A stretch of DNA of 64,000 nucleotides from Paractinoplanes lichenicola (GCF_016785085.1 NZ_JAENHO010000009.1:1-64000), one strand, 5' to 3'. Positions 41,345-49,505 are shown, numbered from the stretch's first letter. The notes: generated by a model not told the origin, from the sequence alone. Program-made: numbers and translations.

Positions 41345-41659
41345 ATGCCTCGCCTGACCAAGAACATCCTGTCGTACAAGTCGAGCGGATCGATCCTCAG
41401 CATCTACTCGCGAGACTCGGTGCTGTCGGTCGGCTCGTACGGGTCGATCTTGTCGGTGTTCTCCTACGCCTCGGTGCTGTCGGTCGCGTCGCTGGCGTCG
41501 TTCGGCTCGGTGCTGGCCCTCGGCTCGTTCGGGTCGGTGCTGGCGATCGGCACTTTCGGGGCGTTCCTGGCGACGGGCTCCTCCACCACGGCCGGTGTCG
41601 TCTTCGTGGTCGCGTCGGCCGTCCTGGCTCTGGTGGGCGCGATCATCCGGAAGCGCTGA
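41345..41659 (+). CDS. Small nonapeptide-repeat membrane protein, unknown family
   Basis: 104 residues. After a basic N terminus (MPRLTKNILSYKS), residues about 14-77 consist of 9-residue repeats: GSILSIYSR, DSVLSVGSY, GSILSVFSY, ASVLSVASL, ASFGSVLAL, GSFGSVLAI, GTFGAFLAT. Consensus small-S-hydrophobic-L/G-S/A-hydrophobic-x-S/A-x, which suggests a beta-solenoid or layered beta structure. A C-terminal membrane helix (TTAGVVFVVASAVLALVGAI) ends in RKR. The DNA is also repetitive. ATG 41345 follows GGGG. It is divergent from the sensor kinase with only 55 bases between, suggesting shared control. No known family recognised. Confidence 0.75.
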   Translation: MPRLTKNILSYKSSGSILSIYSRDSVLSVGSYGSILSVFSYASVLSVASLASFGSVLALGSFGSVLAIGTFGAFLATGSSTTAGVVFVVASAVLALVGAIIRKR

Positions 41660-41668
41660 TCCGCGCGC

Positions 41669-42859
41669 TCATTTCGGCAGCTTTGGTCCGCGCGGTCGCT
41701 TGGCAGCTTTGATTCGCGCGGTCAGGAAGGCTGCGACGTCGGGGTCGTCGGTGAGTTCTGCGGCCTTTTGGTAGGCGGCCGTGGCGTCCCGGCCCGCGCG
41801 GGCGAGCAGGTCGGCGCGGGCCGCCCAGTACGGCTGGAACGTCTCGGCGCCGGTCGGCAGCGCGGCCAGCCCGGCTGAGGGGCCCTCGATCCGGCCCACC
41901 ACCGTGGCCGCCGCGACCCGGGCGCCGAGGCTGGGCGCGACGGTGAGCAGGGCCGCGTACAGGGTGTGCAGGGCGGCCCAGTCGGTCACCCCGGTCCGGC
42001 GGCGATCACAGTGGACGGCCTGGATGGCGGCCTCGAGCTGGAAGCGTCCGGGCGGTCCGGCGGACCCACAGCGGCGCAGGTAGGCCTCGCCCTCGTCGAC
42101 CAGCGCCGCGTCCCAGCCGGCCGGGTCCTGCTCGTCCAGCGGCACGAACGACGGCCGGCGCCGGGCCAGCATGAGCGTGGTCAGCGCGGCCAGGCCCCAC
42201 GCCTCGGCCTCGTCGCCCAGCAGCGCGGCCAGGGTGACGGCCAGATACTGCGCCTCGCCGGGGTCGCCGCGCCACGCGATCGCCGCGCAGCCGTAGACCG
42301 CCTCCAGCACCGCGGGCAGCCGCTCGGGCATGATCCGGCGATCGGGCACGGTGAACGGGATGCGGGCCTGCTTGATCCGCTTCTTGGCCCGGACCAGCCG
42401 TTGCGCCATCGTCGCGGGCGGGACAGCGTACGCTCGAGCGATCTCGGCGGCCTCGAAGCCGAGCACGGTCTGCAGCATCAGGGGCGTACGGGCGGCTTGG
42501 TCAATGGCCGGGTGCGCGCAGACGAACAGCAGCTCGAGCCGCTTGTCGCCGATCGCGTACGGGTCGTGGTCGGCCAGGGGATCGAGGCTCGCGCTGTCCT
42601 CCCCGAGCGGGACGGCGGCGGGCTTGCGCCACTCGTCGCGGCGGCGGTTGCGGGCCACGGTGAGCAGCCACCCCGCCGGGTTCGCGGGCACGCCGGTCTC
42701 GGGCCACCGGCGCAGGGCCTGCTCGAATGCCCCGGCCAGCGCGTCCTCGGCCTGGGCGAGGTCACCCGCGGGCGCCGCGAGCAGGGCGACAAGCTTCCCG
42801 TACGAGGCCCGCGCGGCCCTCTCGGCGGCCGCGCGCGCCTCGTCCCGGCTCAACTCCAC
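41669..42859 (-). CDS. ECF sigma factor with C-terminal extension (ECF42 type, DUF6596)
   Basis: 396 residues. Sigma region 2 is about 10-75 (...GWLLTVARNRRRDEWRK) and region 4 is about 110-175 (LLMLQTVLGFEAAEIARAYAVPPATMAQRLVRAKKRI-type). A large C-terminal alpha-helical extension (about 180-396) is TPR-like, a feature of ECF42 sigma factors, which lack an anti-sigma partner and co-occur with YCII/DGPF proteins. Both hold here. GTG 42859 overlaps the YCII stop by 10 bases. The extension is needed for activity in studied ECF42 members; the signal is unknown. Confidence 0.9.
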   Translation of the reverse strand: MELSRDEARAAAERAARASYGKLVALLAAPAGDLAQAEDALAGAFEQALRRWPETGVPANPAGWLLTVARNRRRDEWRKPAAVPLGEDSASLDPLADHDPYAIGDKRLELLFVCAHPAIDQAARTPLMLQTVLGFEAAEIARAYAVPPATMAQRLVRAKKRIKQARIPFTVPDRRIMPERLPAVLEAVYGCAAIAWRGDPGEAQYLAVTLAALLGDEAEAWGLAALTTLMLARRRPSFVPLDEQDPAGWDAALVDEGEAYLRRCGSAGPPGRFQLEAAIQAVHCDRRRTGVTDWAALHTLYAALLTVAPSLGARVAAATVVGRIEGPSAGLAALPTGAETFQPYWAARADLLARAGRDATAAYQKAAELTDDPDVAAFLTARIKAAKRPRGPKLPK

Positions 42860-43218
42860 ACACCGTCCACGAGGTGGGTCCCCACCGGACGGATCTCGAC
42901 CGTGCCCCACTGGGCCTGCGGCGCCTGGCGGGCCCACTCGATCGCCGCGTCCAGGTCGGGCACGTCGATCACGATCGTGCCGGCGAGCTGCTCCTTCGTG
43001 TCGGCGAACGGGCCGTCCTGCACCTGCGTCGAGCCGTCCCTGACCCGTACGGTGGTGGAAAGCTCGGACGGGTGCAGCACCTCGCCGCTGACGAGCACCC
43101 CGGCCGCGTGCAGGGTCGCCGCGTAACTCGACATCGCCCGCTGACCCTCGGCCAGCATCTCCGGCCCGAGCTCGTCGGTCGTCAGTTCCTGGTAGTGAAA
43201 CAGCAGCGTGTAGCGCAT
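42850..43218 (-). CDS. YCII/DGPF-domain protein
   Basis: 122 residues, ferredoxin-like alpha/beta fold of the YCII-related family. The diagnostic D-G-P-F-A-D-T-K-E-Q motif lies at about 67-76 and a His near the N terminus (LLFHYQEL) is present. Such proteins are the regular genomic partners of ECF42 sigma factors, and their own genes are usual targets of that sigma. The exact biochemical role is unknown. ATG 43218 is 10 bases after the RibD-like gene's stop, so all three genes form one operon. Confidence 0.9.
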   Translation of the reverse strand: MRYTLLFHYQELTTDELGPEMLAEGQRAMSSYAATLHAAGVLVSGEVLHPSELSTTVRVRDGSTQVQDGPFADTKEQLAGTIVIDVPDLDAAIEWARQAPQAQWGTVEIRPVGTHLVDGVWS

Positions 43219-43228
43219 CTCGGCCCCC

Positions 43229-43807
43229 TCAGCGGACAGCGTACTGGGCGATGATCACGCCCGTCGTGGTCGGAATCGTGCGCTCCAGTTCGAGATTCGC
43301 GCGCTCGCCATCCTCTTCACTGGCAAACAGCTTCGTGCCCGAGCCCAGGACGATTGGGTGGATCTGCAGCACGTACGTGTCGATCATGCGGGCGGCGTGC
43401 AGGGCGCGGATCAGCTCGCCGCTGCCCATGATCGTCAGGCCGGTCTCCCGGTGCTCGGCGACCGTCTTGACCGCGTCGCCGACCAGCAGCTCGGTGTTCG
43501 GGTAGGCCGCCGTGGTGTCCGCCGAGCGGGTGACGACCAGCTTGCGCGCGTTGACCAGCACGTCGGTGAACGGGTTGGGGCGCTCGGTCGTGGTCCAGAA
43601 GCCGAGCAGATCCTCGTACGTGCGGCGGCCGAACAGCAGTGCCCCGTCCTGGCGGCTCATGCCCTCGGCGGCGAAGCCCATCGACACCTCGTCGGCGTAC
43701 CCGTCGGCCCAGCCGCCGTGCTCGAAGCCGCCCCGGTCGTCCTCGCCCTTGCGGCCGGGCGCCTGCATGACGCCGTCGAGGGTCACGTTCTGGAAGACGG
43801 TGATCAT
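43229..43807 (-). CDS. RibD C-terminal/DHFR-like reductase
   Basis: 192 residues, dihydrofolate-reductase-like fold of the RibD C-terminal family (NADPH-dependent). MITVFQNVTLDGVMQAPG is the typical start; GRRTYEDLLGFW, KLVVTRS and LTIMGSGELIRAL complete the nucleotide site. Substrate unknown. ATG 43807 is selected because GAGGAACC lies 4-11 bases upstream; an earlier GTG adds MRGTT. It is first in the operon with the YCII protein and the ECF42 sigma factor, so it is a probable member of the sigma-factor response. Confidence 0.9.
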   Translation of the reverse strand: MITVFQNVTLDGVMQAPGRKGEDDRGGFEHGGWADGYADEVSMGFAAEGMSRQDGALLFGRRTYEDLLGFWTTTERPNPFTDVLVNARKLVVTRSADTTAAYPNTELLVGDAVKTVAEHRETGLTIMGSGELIRALHAARMIDTYVLQIHPIVLGSGTKLFASEEDGERANLELERTIPTTTGVIIAQYAVR

Positions 43808-43885
43808 CGTGGTTCCTCTCATCGTGTGCTGTCGAGGGATGACGATTGGGTCGCCTGCCGATCGACAGCTGAGAGAAATTTCCTT

Positions 43886-46537
43886 CTATTGGACGCGCAT
43901 CTGCTCCAGCAGGGCCTCCAGGCGTTCGGCGGGCATCGGGCGGCCCAGCAGGTCGCCCTGGCCGAGCCGGCAGCCCGCCGTCTGCGCGGTGTCGAGGTCG
44001 AGCGCGTCCTCCAGGCCGTGCGCGATGACCTCCATGCCGAGCCGCCGCCCGAGCGTCACCGCCACGTCCATCACCGCGCCCGCCTGCCGGAACGTCTCGA
44101 CCGGGTCGGCGAACACCTCGCGGTCGATCTTGAGCAGGTCGATCGGAAGGATGCGCAGCCGGCTCAGCGACGTCGGGCCGGTGCCGAAGTTGTCGACCGC
44201 CGTGCGCACGCCGGCCGCGCGCAACCGGCCGAGCTGGGCGGCGATGTCCTCGACGGGCGGCTGGTGGGCGTCCTCCCGTACGTCGGAAAGGTGTTGCTCG
44301 GCGATCTCGATGACGAGCGCCGAATGGGGCAGGTCGTGATCCTCCAGCGCGGTGTCGAGCGTCGCCTGGAACGCCGGGTCGACGAGCTGGCGGGGCCGCA
44401 CGTTGACGGCCAGCCACAGCGAGTCGTTGAGCTGCCGCCAGCGGGCCAGCAGCCGGCACGAGCGCTGCAGCACGGCCTGCTCGATGGGGCTGCGCAGGCC
44501 CAGATCCTCGGCCACGGCCTGCAACTCGTCGGCCGGCACCACGCCGAGCTGGGGGTGCCGCCACGTCGGCAGGGCCTCCACCCCGACCGGCCGGCGCCCG
44601 TCCAGCTCGAGCACGGGCTGATAGCGCACGTCGATCTCGCCCCGGGTGACCGCGCCCGGCAGATCCTGCTCCAGCGTCGAGCGGCGCAGCAGGCGGGTCT
44701 CCATCTCGGCCTCGTACCACTCGACGGCGCCTGGCGGCCCCGACCGTACGGACCGCAGCGCCAGCGCCGCCCGGCGGATCACCTCGTCGGAGTCGTGCTC
44801 CTCGGTCACGTCGGCCAGGCCGCCCCACGCGGACAGGTGCGAGACGGTGCCGGCCGTCATGTATGGCGCCGAGAGCGCGTTGACCAGCTGGCCGGCGAGC
44901 AGGTGGGCCCGTACGGCTCCGCTGTGGGTGAGCACCGCGAACCGGGTCTCGCCGACGCGGGCCGGGATGTCGGCCCCCGCCACCTGGGTGCGCAGCCGCC
45001 GGGCCGCCTCGACCAGCACCAGTTCGGCCAGGTCACGCCCGCGCACGTCGCCGATCGCGGTCAGCCCGCCCAGCTCGACGACGATGATCGCGCCCGCGTC
45101 GGGGGTCAGCTCGGCCGCGCGCACCAGGCCCTCCCGGTTGGCCAGCCCGGTCTGCCGGTCGAGGTGGGTGGACTGGCGCAGCGCCTCCTCCAGGTCACGC
45201 ATGTTGGTGACGTCGCGGACGTGCACGACCAGCGTGTGCCCGGCCTCGGCGGGGTCGGCGCCGCTCGTGGTCCACTCGGTCTCGCGCCACCGCCCGAAGC
45301 CGTCCCTCAGCCGTACGGAAAGGCCGTTGTCCTCGTCGAAATCGGCCCGGGTCATCCGCTCGAACAGGTAGGCGTGCACGGCCTCGACCTGATCGGGATG
45401 CACCAGGGCCGACACCGCGCGACCGAGAACCTCCTGGTCGGAGAGCCCGAACTGGCGCGCGGTGGCCGCCGACTGCCAGCGCACGGCCAGGTTGGAGTCG
45501 AGCACCAGGGCCACGTCGGCCGAGCCGAACATCAGGCTGCGCAGCCGGTTGCCCTGATCGGTGAGATGCCCCGCCTGGCGGCGCAGGGCCACCGACGACA
45601 CCCACTCCCGCGCGGCCACGGCCGTGATCGCGACCGAGCCCAGCGCGATCGACGGCGCGTCGAGCCGGCCGCCCTGCAGCAGGTGATAGACGGTGACCAG
45701 GGCCGACCCGAGCACCGGGGCCGCGAGCAGCGGGAAGCCGGCCGACGGTTCGCTGCCGGGCGGCGGCATCGGGCTCTCGTCGGGGGAGAGGCGCACCGAG
45801 CCGTGCCAGAGCATGAGGGCGGCCACGTTGATCGCGCCCGCGGCGACCACCGCGGCGATCTCGGCGTTCGCCTCCTGCGGATAATCCATGCCGATGACCA
45901 GCGCGGTCAGGCCGATCAGGGCCAGGGCCGCGGCCGGGCCGCACCACTGCAGGGCGGCCCGCTGCCGCAGCGCGTGCACACCGTTGACCGCGACCGTGGC
46001 GGCGGCGCTGCCCCCGCAGATCAGCGCGGTGATCGAGGCGCCGCGACGCTCGCCGTCGCCGTTGAACAGCAGCATCCACGATGCGAAGAGCAGGCAGGCG
46101 GTCACCCCGAGCACGTCGAGCCCGATCCGCAGCTGGGCCAGCGAGTCGCGGCGCTGATGCGGGCGCAGGATCGCGGGCAGGAACGTGATCGCCACCAGGA
46201 ACAGCGCGACCAGCGGGATCTCGGCCGGCAGCGGAACCCCGCCGACCAGCACCTCGGACGCCACCAGCGTGGCGACCCCACTGGCGGCGCCGGCCGCGGC
46301 GGTCAGGCCGAGCCCGCCGGCCAGGGCGTACACCCGCAGCCGGGGGCCGGCGGCCCGGCCCTTGAGGGCCGCGCGCACCATCACGGCGGCGGTCACGGCC
46401 GAGGCGGCCGTCAGGAAGCCCGCCACTGCCCGCGGTTCGAGCAGGATCAGCCCGGCGATCAACGTCGCCGTGGCCACGAGGGCCCCGACGGCCAACGTGA
46501 CCGGCCGGAGAGGGGATCCGCCTGCCATCAATGTCAT
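43886..46537 (-). CDS. Membrane PAS-GGDEF-EAL protein with degenerate GGDEF
   Basis: 883 residues. About eight membrane helices (15-315), a PAS domain (about 335-450), a GGDEF-like domain (about 460-610) and an EAL domain (about 625-880). The GGDEF signature is replaced by R-V-G-E-T-R-F, so no cyclase activity is expected. The EAL domain keeps E-A-L, N-V-R-P, E-I-A-E, K-I-D and the terminal Q-G, but the D-D-F-G-T-G loop reads D-N-F-G-T-G, so phosphodiesterase activity is uncertain. It could bind or slowly cleave c-di-GMP. ATG 46537 is used; ATG 46528 is possible. The next gene across the intergenic region is a Flp pilin. Confidence 0.88.
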   Translation of the reverse strand: MTLMAGGSPLRPVTLAVGALVATATLIAGLILLEPRAVAGFLTAASAVTAAVMVRAALKGRAAGPRLRVYALAGGLGLTAAAGAASGVATLVASEVLVGGVPLPAEIPLVALFLVAITFLPAILRPHQRRDSLAQLRIGLDVLGVTACLLFASWMLLFNGDGERRGASITALICGGSAAATVAVNGVHALRQRAALQWCGPAAALALIGLTALVIGMDYPQEANAEIAAVVAAGAINVAALMLWHGSVRLSPDESPMPPPGSEPSAGFPLLAAPVLGSALVTVYHLLQGGRLDAPSIALGSVAITAVAAREWVSSVALRRQAGHLTDQGNRLRSLMFGSADVALVLDSNLAVRWQSAATARQFGLSDQEVLGRAVSALVHPDQVEAVHAYLFERMTRADFDEDNGLSVRLRDGFGRWRETEWTTSGADPAEAGHTLVVHVRDVTNMRDLEEALRQSTHLDRQTGLANREGLVRAAELTPDAGAIIVVELGGLTAIGDVRGRDLAELVLVEAARRLRTQVAGADIPARVGETRFAVLTHSGAVRAHLLAGQLVNALSAPYMTAGTVSHLSAWGGLADVTEEHDSDEVIRRAALALRSVRSGPPGAVEWYEAEMETRLLRRSTLEQDLPGAVTRGEIDVRYQPVLELDGRRPVGVEALPTWRHPQLGVVPADELQAVAEDLGLRSPIEQAVLQRSCRLLARWRQLNDSLWLAVNVRPRQLVDPAFQATLDTALEDHDLPHSALVIEIAEQHLSDVREDAHQPPVEDIAAQLGRLRAAGVRTAVDNFGTGPTSLSRLRILPIDLLKIDREVFADPVETFRQAGAVMDVAVTLGRRLGMEVIAHGLEDALDLDTAQTAGCRLGQGDLLGRPMPAERLEALLEQMRVQ

Positions 46538-46684
46538 CCAGGTAGTTCTCGGGGGTGAACTGTTCTGTACCCGCCTAACGAACCGACGCCGAGGGGGTTA
46601 CGGCCATCCTGTCACTTTGGTCCCGGGCGTCCTATCCCCCGTCCTGCCGACAAGCGCGCAACTCATCGGCAACCCGGGCGGCAC

Positions 46685-46711
46685 TCAACTCCACGGGCGG
46701 CGGCCCGATAA
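46685..46711 (+). promoter_or_regulatory. FliA/WhiG (sigma-28)-like promoter before the pilin
   Basis: TCAA (46685-46688), a 15-base spacer and CCCGATAA (46704-46711) fit TAAA-N15-GCCGATAA in 10 of 12 fixed positions. The box ends 40 bases before the pilin start, leaving a normal leader. Confidence 0.5.
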
Positions 46712-46751
46712 GTGGTGGCGTACGACCGCTTGACCACTGGGGGAAGAGATC

Positions 46752-46937
46752 ATGAGCTACATCGCCGCATATATTCAGGCCAGGCTGACGACACGCTCCG
46801 ACGAGGGCGCCACCGCCGTCGAATACGGCCTGCTGGTCACGCTGATCGCCATCGCGCTGATCGCCGGCGCCACCATTTTCGGCGGCAAGATCAGCGACCT
46901 CTTCACGACGGTCGGCAACAAGCTGGTCGCCTCCTGA
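46752..46937 (+). CDS. Flp/Fap-type IVb pilin
   Basis: 61 residues. The prepilin peptidase site is G19|A20 with the conserved Glu at +5 (E24, G-A-T-A-V-E-Y-G), then a hydrophobic helix (LLVTLIAIALIAGATIF) that builds the pilus core. It is short, typical of Flp pilins. A GGGGAAGAG ribosome site precedes ATG 46752. No tad assembly genes lie in the window, so secretion genes must be elsewhere. Zoospores of Actinoplanes have been reported to carry type IV pili, which fits the sigma-28-like promoter upstream. Confidence 0.92.
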   Translation: MSYIAAYIQARLTTRSDEGATAVEYGLLVTLIAIALIAGATIFGGKISDLFTTVGNKLVAS

Positions 46938-47004
46938 CCTATCCCTGTCTCAGGGCCCATTCCGCACTTGAACGCCCTCGCCGGTCGCCTTCGCAGCGGC
47001 CGGC

Positions 47005-47370
47005 TTAGTGGCTATCCGGCCGTCGCAGCGTTTCGTCGCCGTCGCCGTCGCCGGCTCTTGGCTGGGTCACCACGTCGTCCTCCCGCACGCGGAACGTTCC
47101 CCGGCCCTCGCTGTCTTCGACGCCGTGCCCGAGCCGCACCGTCGCCACCCGGTGCCCCTCATCCGCGACCTCCCAGCCGACGACGTCGCACGCGATCTCG
47201 AGCGGCACGGGCAACTCGGTCCAGGGCCCGAAGTCGTCATCGTCGGACAACACCGGCGCCTTCTCCACGATCACGGCCACCGACCCCTCCGCCTCCTGCA
47301 GCCGGACCTCGACCCACCCCGGCCACTCGACATCAACCCACCGCACAGCCTGCACTCGCACGAACTCCAC
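47005..47370 (-). CDS. Conserved hypothetical protein
   Basis: About 121 residues from GTG 47370 (VEFVRVQAVRWVDVEWPGWVEV...); an ATG at 47397 would add nine. Predicted mostly beta strands: VEVRLQEAEGSVAVIVEKAPVL, WTELPVPLEIACDVV, HRVATVRLGHGVED, then RGTFRVREDDVV. No signal peptide or membrane helix. No known motif; ribosome site weak. It sits convergent to the pilin and divergent from formaldehyde dehydrogenase. Confidence 0.65.
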   Translation of the reverse strand: MEFVRVQAVRWVDVEWPGWVEVRLQEAEGSVAVIVEKAPVLSDDDDFGPWTELPVPLEIACDVVGWEVADEGHRVATVRLGHGVEDSEGRGTFRVREDDVVTQPRAGDGDGDETLRRPDSH

Positions 47371-47408
47371 GCGCAGAACCCTAAGACCCGCCCGCATGAT
47401 CGTCGGCG

Positions 47409-47434
47409 TTGTCCACAATCCAAGGTTGTCCACA
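47409..47434. promoter_or_regulatory. Two DnaA-box sequences in tandem
   Basis: TTGTCCACA occurs twice in the same orientation (47409-47417 and 47426-47434), 17 bases apart. This 9-mer is the preferred DnaA box in high-GC actinobacteria. No dnaA/dnaN genes are present, so this is not oriC. It could be a DnaA titration or regulatory site. Confidence 0.6.
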
Positions 47435-47665
47435 GGGGTCGCCGCGAAGATCGGCCCAGCTCGATAAAATGGTGCTGGTGGGGGTCCCCCTGGGAGGGCG
47501 GGCTATGTGCCGGGCCCTGCTACTGCGCGCGGAGTCTTATCACCAATTGCGCATCTGTTCCCGCGTCTACCGGTTCTCTTTCCGGCGCTGCCCGTGAAAC
47601 ATGGCGTTCATGGTGCCGTGACGAGACCGTCACTCACAGGCGCCACACGACCATGGGAGGCAACG

Positions 47666-48913
47666 ATGCCAGCCAATCGCGCGGTGGTCTACGAGGGCCC
47701 CGGCAAGGTCGAGGTGCACACCATCGACTACCCCACGTACGAGTTGAAGGACGGCCCCGGCGTCAACAAACTGAACGTCGGCCGCAAGGTGCCGCACGGT
47801 GCGATCCTCAAGACGGTCGCCACCAACATCTGCGGCAGCGACCAGCACATGGTGCGCGGACGCACCACGGCGCCCCAGGGGCTGGTGCTCGGGCACGAGA
47901 TCACCGGTGAGGTCGTCGACGTCGGGCCGGGCGTCGAGTTCATCAAGCCGGGCGACGTCTGCTCGGTGCCGTTCAACATCGCCTGCGGGCGCTGCCGCAA
48001 CTGCAAGGAAGGCAAGACCGGCATCTGCCTGAACGTCAACCCGGACCGGCCCGGCTCGGCGTACGGCTATGTCGACATGGGCGGCTGGGTCGGCGGCCAG
48101 GCCGAATACGTGCTGGTGCCGTACGCGGACTGGAACCTGCTCAAGTTCCCCGACCGCGACCAGGCCATCGAGAAGGCGCTCGACCTGGCCATGCTGGCCG
48201 ACATCTTCCCGACCGGCTATCACGGCTGTGTCAGCGCGGGTGTCACCTCCGGCTCGACGGTCTACATCGCCGGGGCGGGACCGGTCGGCCTGGCGGCGGC
48301 CACGTCCGCGTGGCTGCTGGGCGCGGCGGTCGTCATCGTGGGCGACCTCAACGAGGAACGGCTGGCCCAGGCCCGCAGCTTCGGCTGCGAGACGATCAAC
48401 GTGGCCCAGGGCGACCCGGTCGAGCAGATCGCCGGGATCCTCGGCAGCGACTGGTCGGCGATCGGTGAGCCGCTGGTCGACTCGGCCGTCGACGCGGTCG
48501 GCTTCGAGGCCCGCGGGCACGGCGCGGATTCCGATGTGGAGCAGCCGGCCACGGTGCTCAACTCGCTGATGCAGCTGACCCGTGCGGGCGGCGCGATCGG
48601 CATCCCCGGCCTGTACGTCACCGGTGACCCGGGCGGCGTGGACGAGGCGGCCAAGGTGGGTTCGCTCTCGCTGCGGCTGGGGCTGGGCTGGGCCAAGTCG
48701 CACTCGTTCGTCACCGGTCAGTGCCCGGTCATGAAGTACAACCGCAACCTGATGATGGCGATCCTGCACGACAAGGTGCAGATCGCGAAGAACGTCAACG
48801 CCGTGGCCATCGGCCTGGACGAGGCCCCGCAGGGCTATCAGGACTTCGACCAGGGCGCGGCCAAGAAGTACGTGCTCGACCCGCACGGCATGGTGCCGAG
48901 GCGGGCCGCCTGA
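47666..48913 (+). CDS. fdhA: Glutathione-independent formaldehyde dehydrogenase (zinc MDR family)
   Basis: 415 residues, medium-chain zinc-dependent dehydrogenase. Catalytic zinc ligands are in NICGSDQH and GHEITG; structural zinc is bound by CGRCRNCKEGKTGIC (about 110-124). The NAD site is IAGAGPVGLAAA (about 190). Domain order and length match FdhA-type enzymes, which oxidise formaldehyde to formate without glutathione. ATG 47666 follows GGGAGG by 5 bases. It appears as a single gene and ends in a bidirectional hairpin. Role: formaldehyde detoxification, though other aldehydes cannot be excluded. Confidence 0.93.
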   Translation: MPANRAVVYEGPGKVEVHTIDYPTYELKDGPGVNKLNVGRKVPHGAILKTVATNICGSDQHMVRGRTTAPQGLVLGHEITGEVVDVGPGVEFIKPGDVCSVPFNIACGRCRNCKEGKTGICLNVNPDRPGSAYGYVDMGGWVGGQAEYVLVPYADWNLLKFPDRDQAIEKALDLAMLADIFPTGYHGCVSAGVTSGSTVYIAGAGPVGLAAATSAWLLGAAVVIVGDLNEERLAQARSFGCETINVAQGDPVEQIAGILGSDWSAIGEPLVDSAVDAVGFEARGHGADSDVEQPATVLNSLMQLTRAGGAIGIPGLYVTGDPGGVDEAAKVGSLSLRLGLGWAKSHSFVTGQCPVMKYNRNLMMAILHDKVQIAKNVNAVAIGLDEAPQGYQDFDQGAAKKYVLDPHGMVPRRAA

Positions 48914-48923
48914 GCTGTCGTCC

Positions 48924-48956
48924 CCGCGGTGCCGGCCCAGGTCGCCGGCACCGCGG
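48924..48956. terminator. Bidirectional hairpin terminator
   Basis: A perfect 12-base-pair stem (48924-48935 with 48945-48956) closes a 9-base loop. It lies between the convergent formaldehyde dehydrogenase and PPOX-family genes, ending directly at the stop codon of the latter. Confidence 0.8.
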
Positions 48957-49394
48957 TCAGTTGCTGTAGACCCGGGACGGTTCGAGCAGCACCACGGTCC
49001 GTCGCTGCTCGGCCATCACCCGGTCGTACTCGTCCCAGTCGTCATGCGTGCCACCGGCCGCCGTGAACACCTCGCGCAACATCAGCCGCAGCCGCTCACC
49101 GTCGACCCCCGCCGCGGGATCGTCCGGCCCGATCAGCCCGGCCGAGCCCTCGACCGTGGCCCACTTCCACCCCGACCGCACCGACACGGCGATCTGGGGC
49201 CGCGCCCGCAGATTGCTCAGCTTCACCCGCCCATAAGTCACAAACCCCAGCGCCCGTACGCCGGTCAGCGGGTGATCGAGCACGCCCGCGTTCACCAGCG
49301 ACGCCTGAATGCTCCCGTCCGCCCGCAGCGTGGACACGGTCACCAGCCCCCGCTCGGCAGTTGCCAGCTCCGCGAAGTCCTCCAACGTCGTCAT
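48957..49394 (-). CDS. PPOX-class flavin/F420-dependent oxidoreductase
   Basis: 145 residues, split-barrel fold of the pyridoxamine-5'-phosphate-oxidase-like family. TTLEDFAELATAERGLVTVSTLRADGSIQAS and VRALGFVTYGRVKLSNLRARPQIAVSVRSGWKWATVEG are typical strand blocks that bind flavin or F420 phosphates. Substrate unknown. ATG 49394 is used. It is divergent from an MmyB-type XRE regulator across 111 bases carrying a TAGGTCTGCC motif, so it may be a target of that regulator. Confidence 0.88.
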   Translation of the reverse strand: MTTLEDFAELATAERGLVTVSTLRADGSIQASLVNAGVLDHPLTGVRALGFVTYGRVKLSNLRARPQIAVSVRSGWKWATVEGSAGLIGPDDPAAGVDGERLRLMLREVFTAAGGTHDDWDEYDRVMAEQRRTVVLLEPSRVYSN

Positions 49395-49422
49395 AGCTGA
49401 AACTTAGCCGTAGCCAGGGTGT

Positions 49423-49435
49423 GGCAGACCTAGGC
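49423..49435. promoter_or_regulatory. Candidate MmyB-regulator site 1
   Basis: GGCAGACCTAGGC; read on the minus strand, TAGGTCTGCC followed by ACACC. The same 10-mer and orientation relative to the XRE gene recurs at 56347-56356. Confidence 0.55.
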
Positions 49436-49505
49436 TGAACACGGCCTTCATATCCCGCCTCCCTCCGGCGATGCTGGGTTCGCGCCGTACGAGGGGGAGG
49501 TCGGC

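Noticed and set aside
43358..46558. 1066-codon plus-strand frame opposite the GGDEF-EAL gene
   Set aside because: Antisense shadow; the minus-strand product has clear PAS, GGDEF-like and EAL motifs.
47409..47434. Origin of replication
   Set aside because: Only two DnaA boxes and no dnaA, dnaN, rpmH or AT-rich unwinding element.
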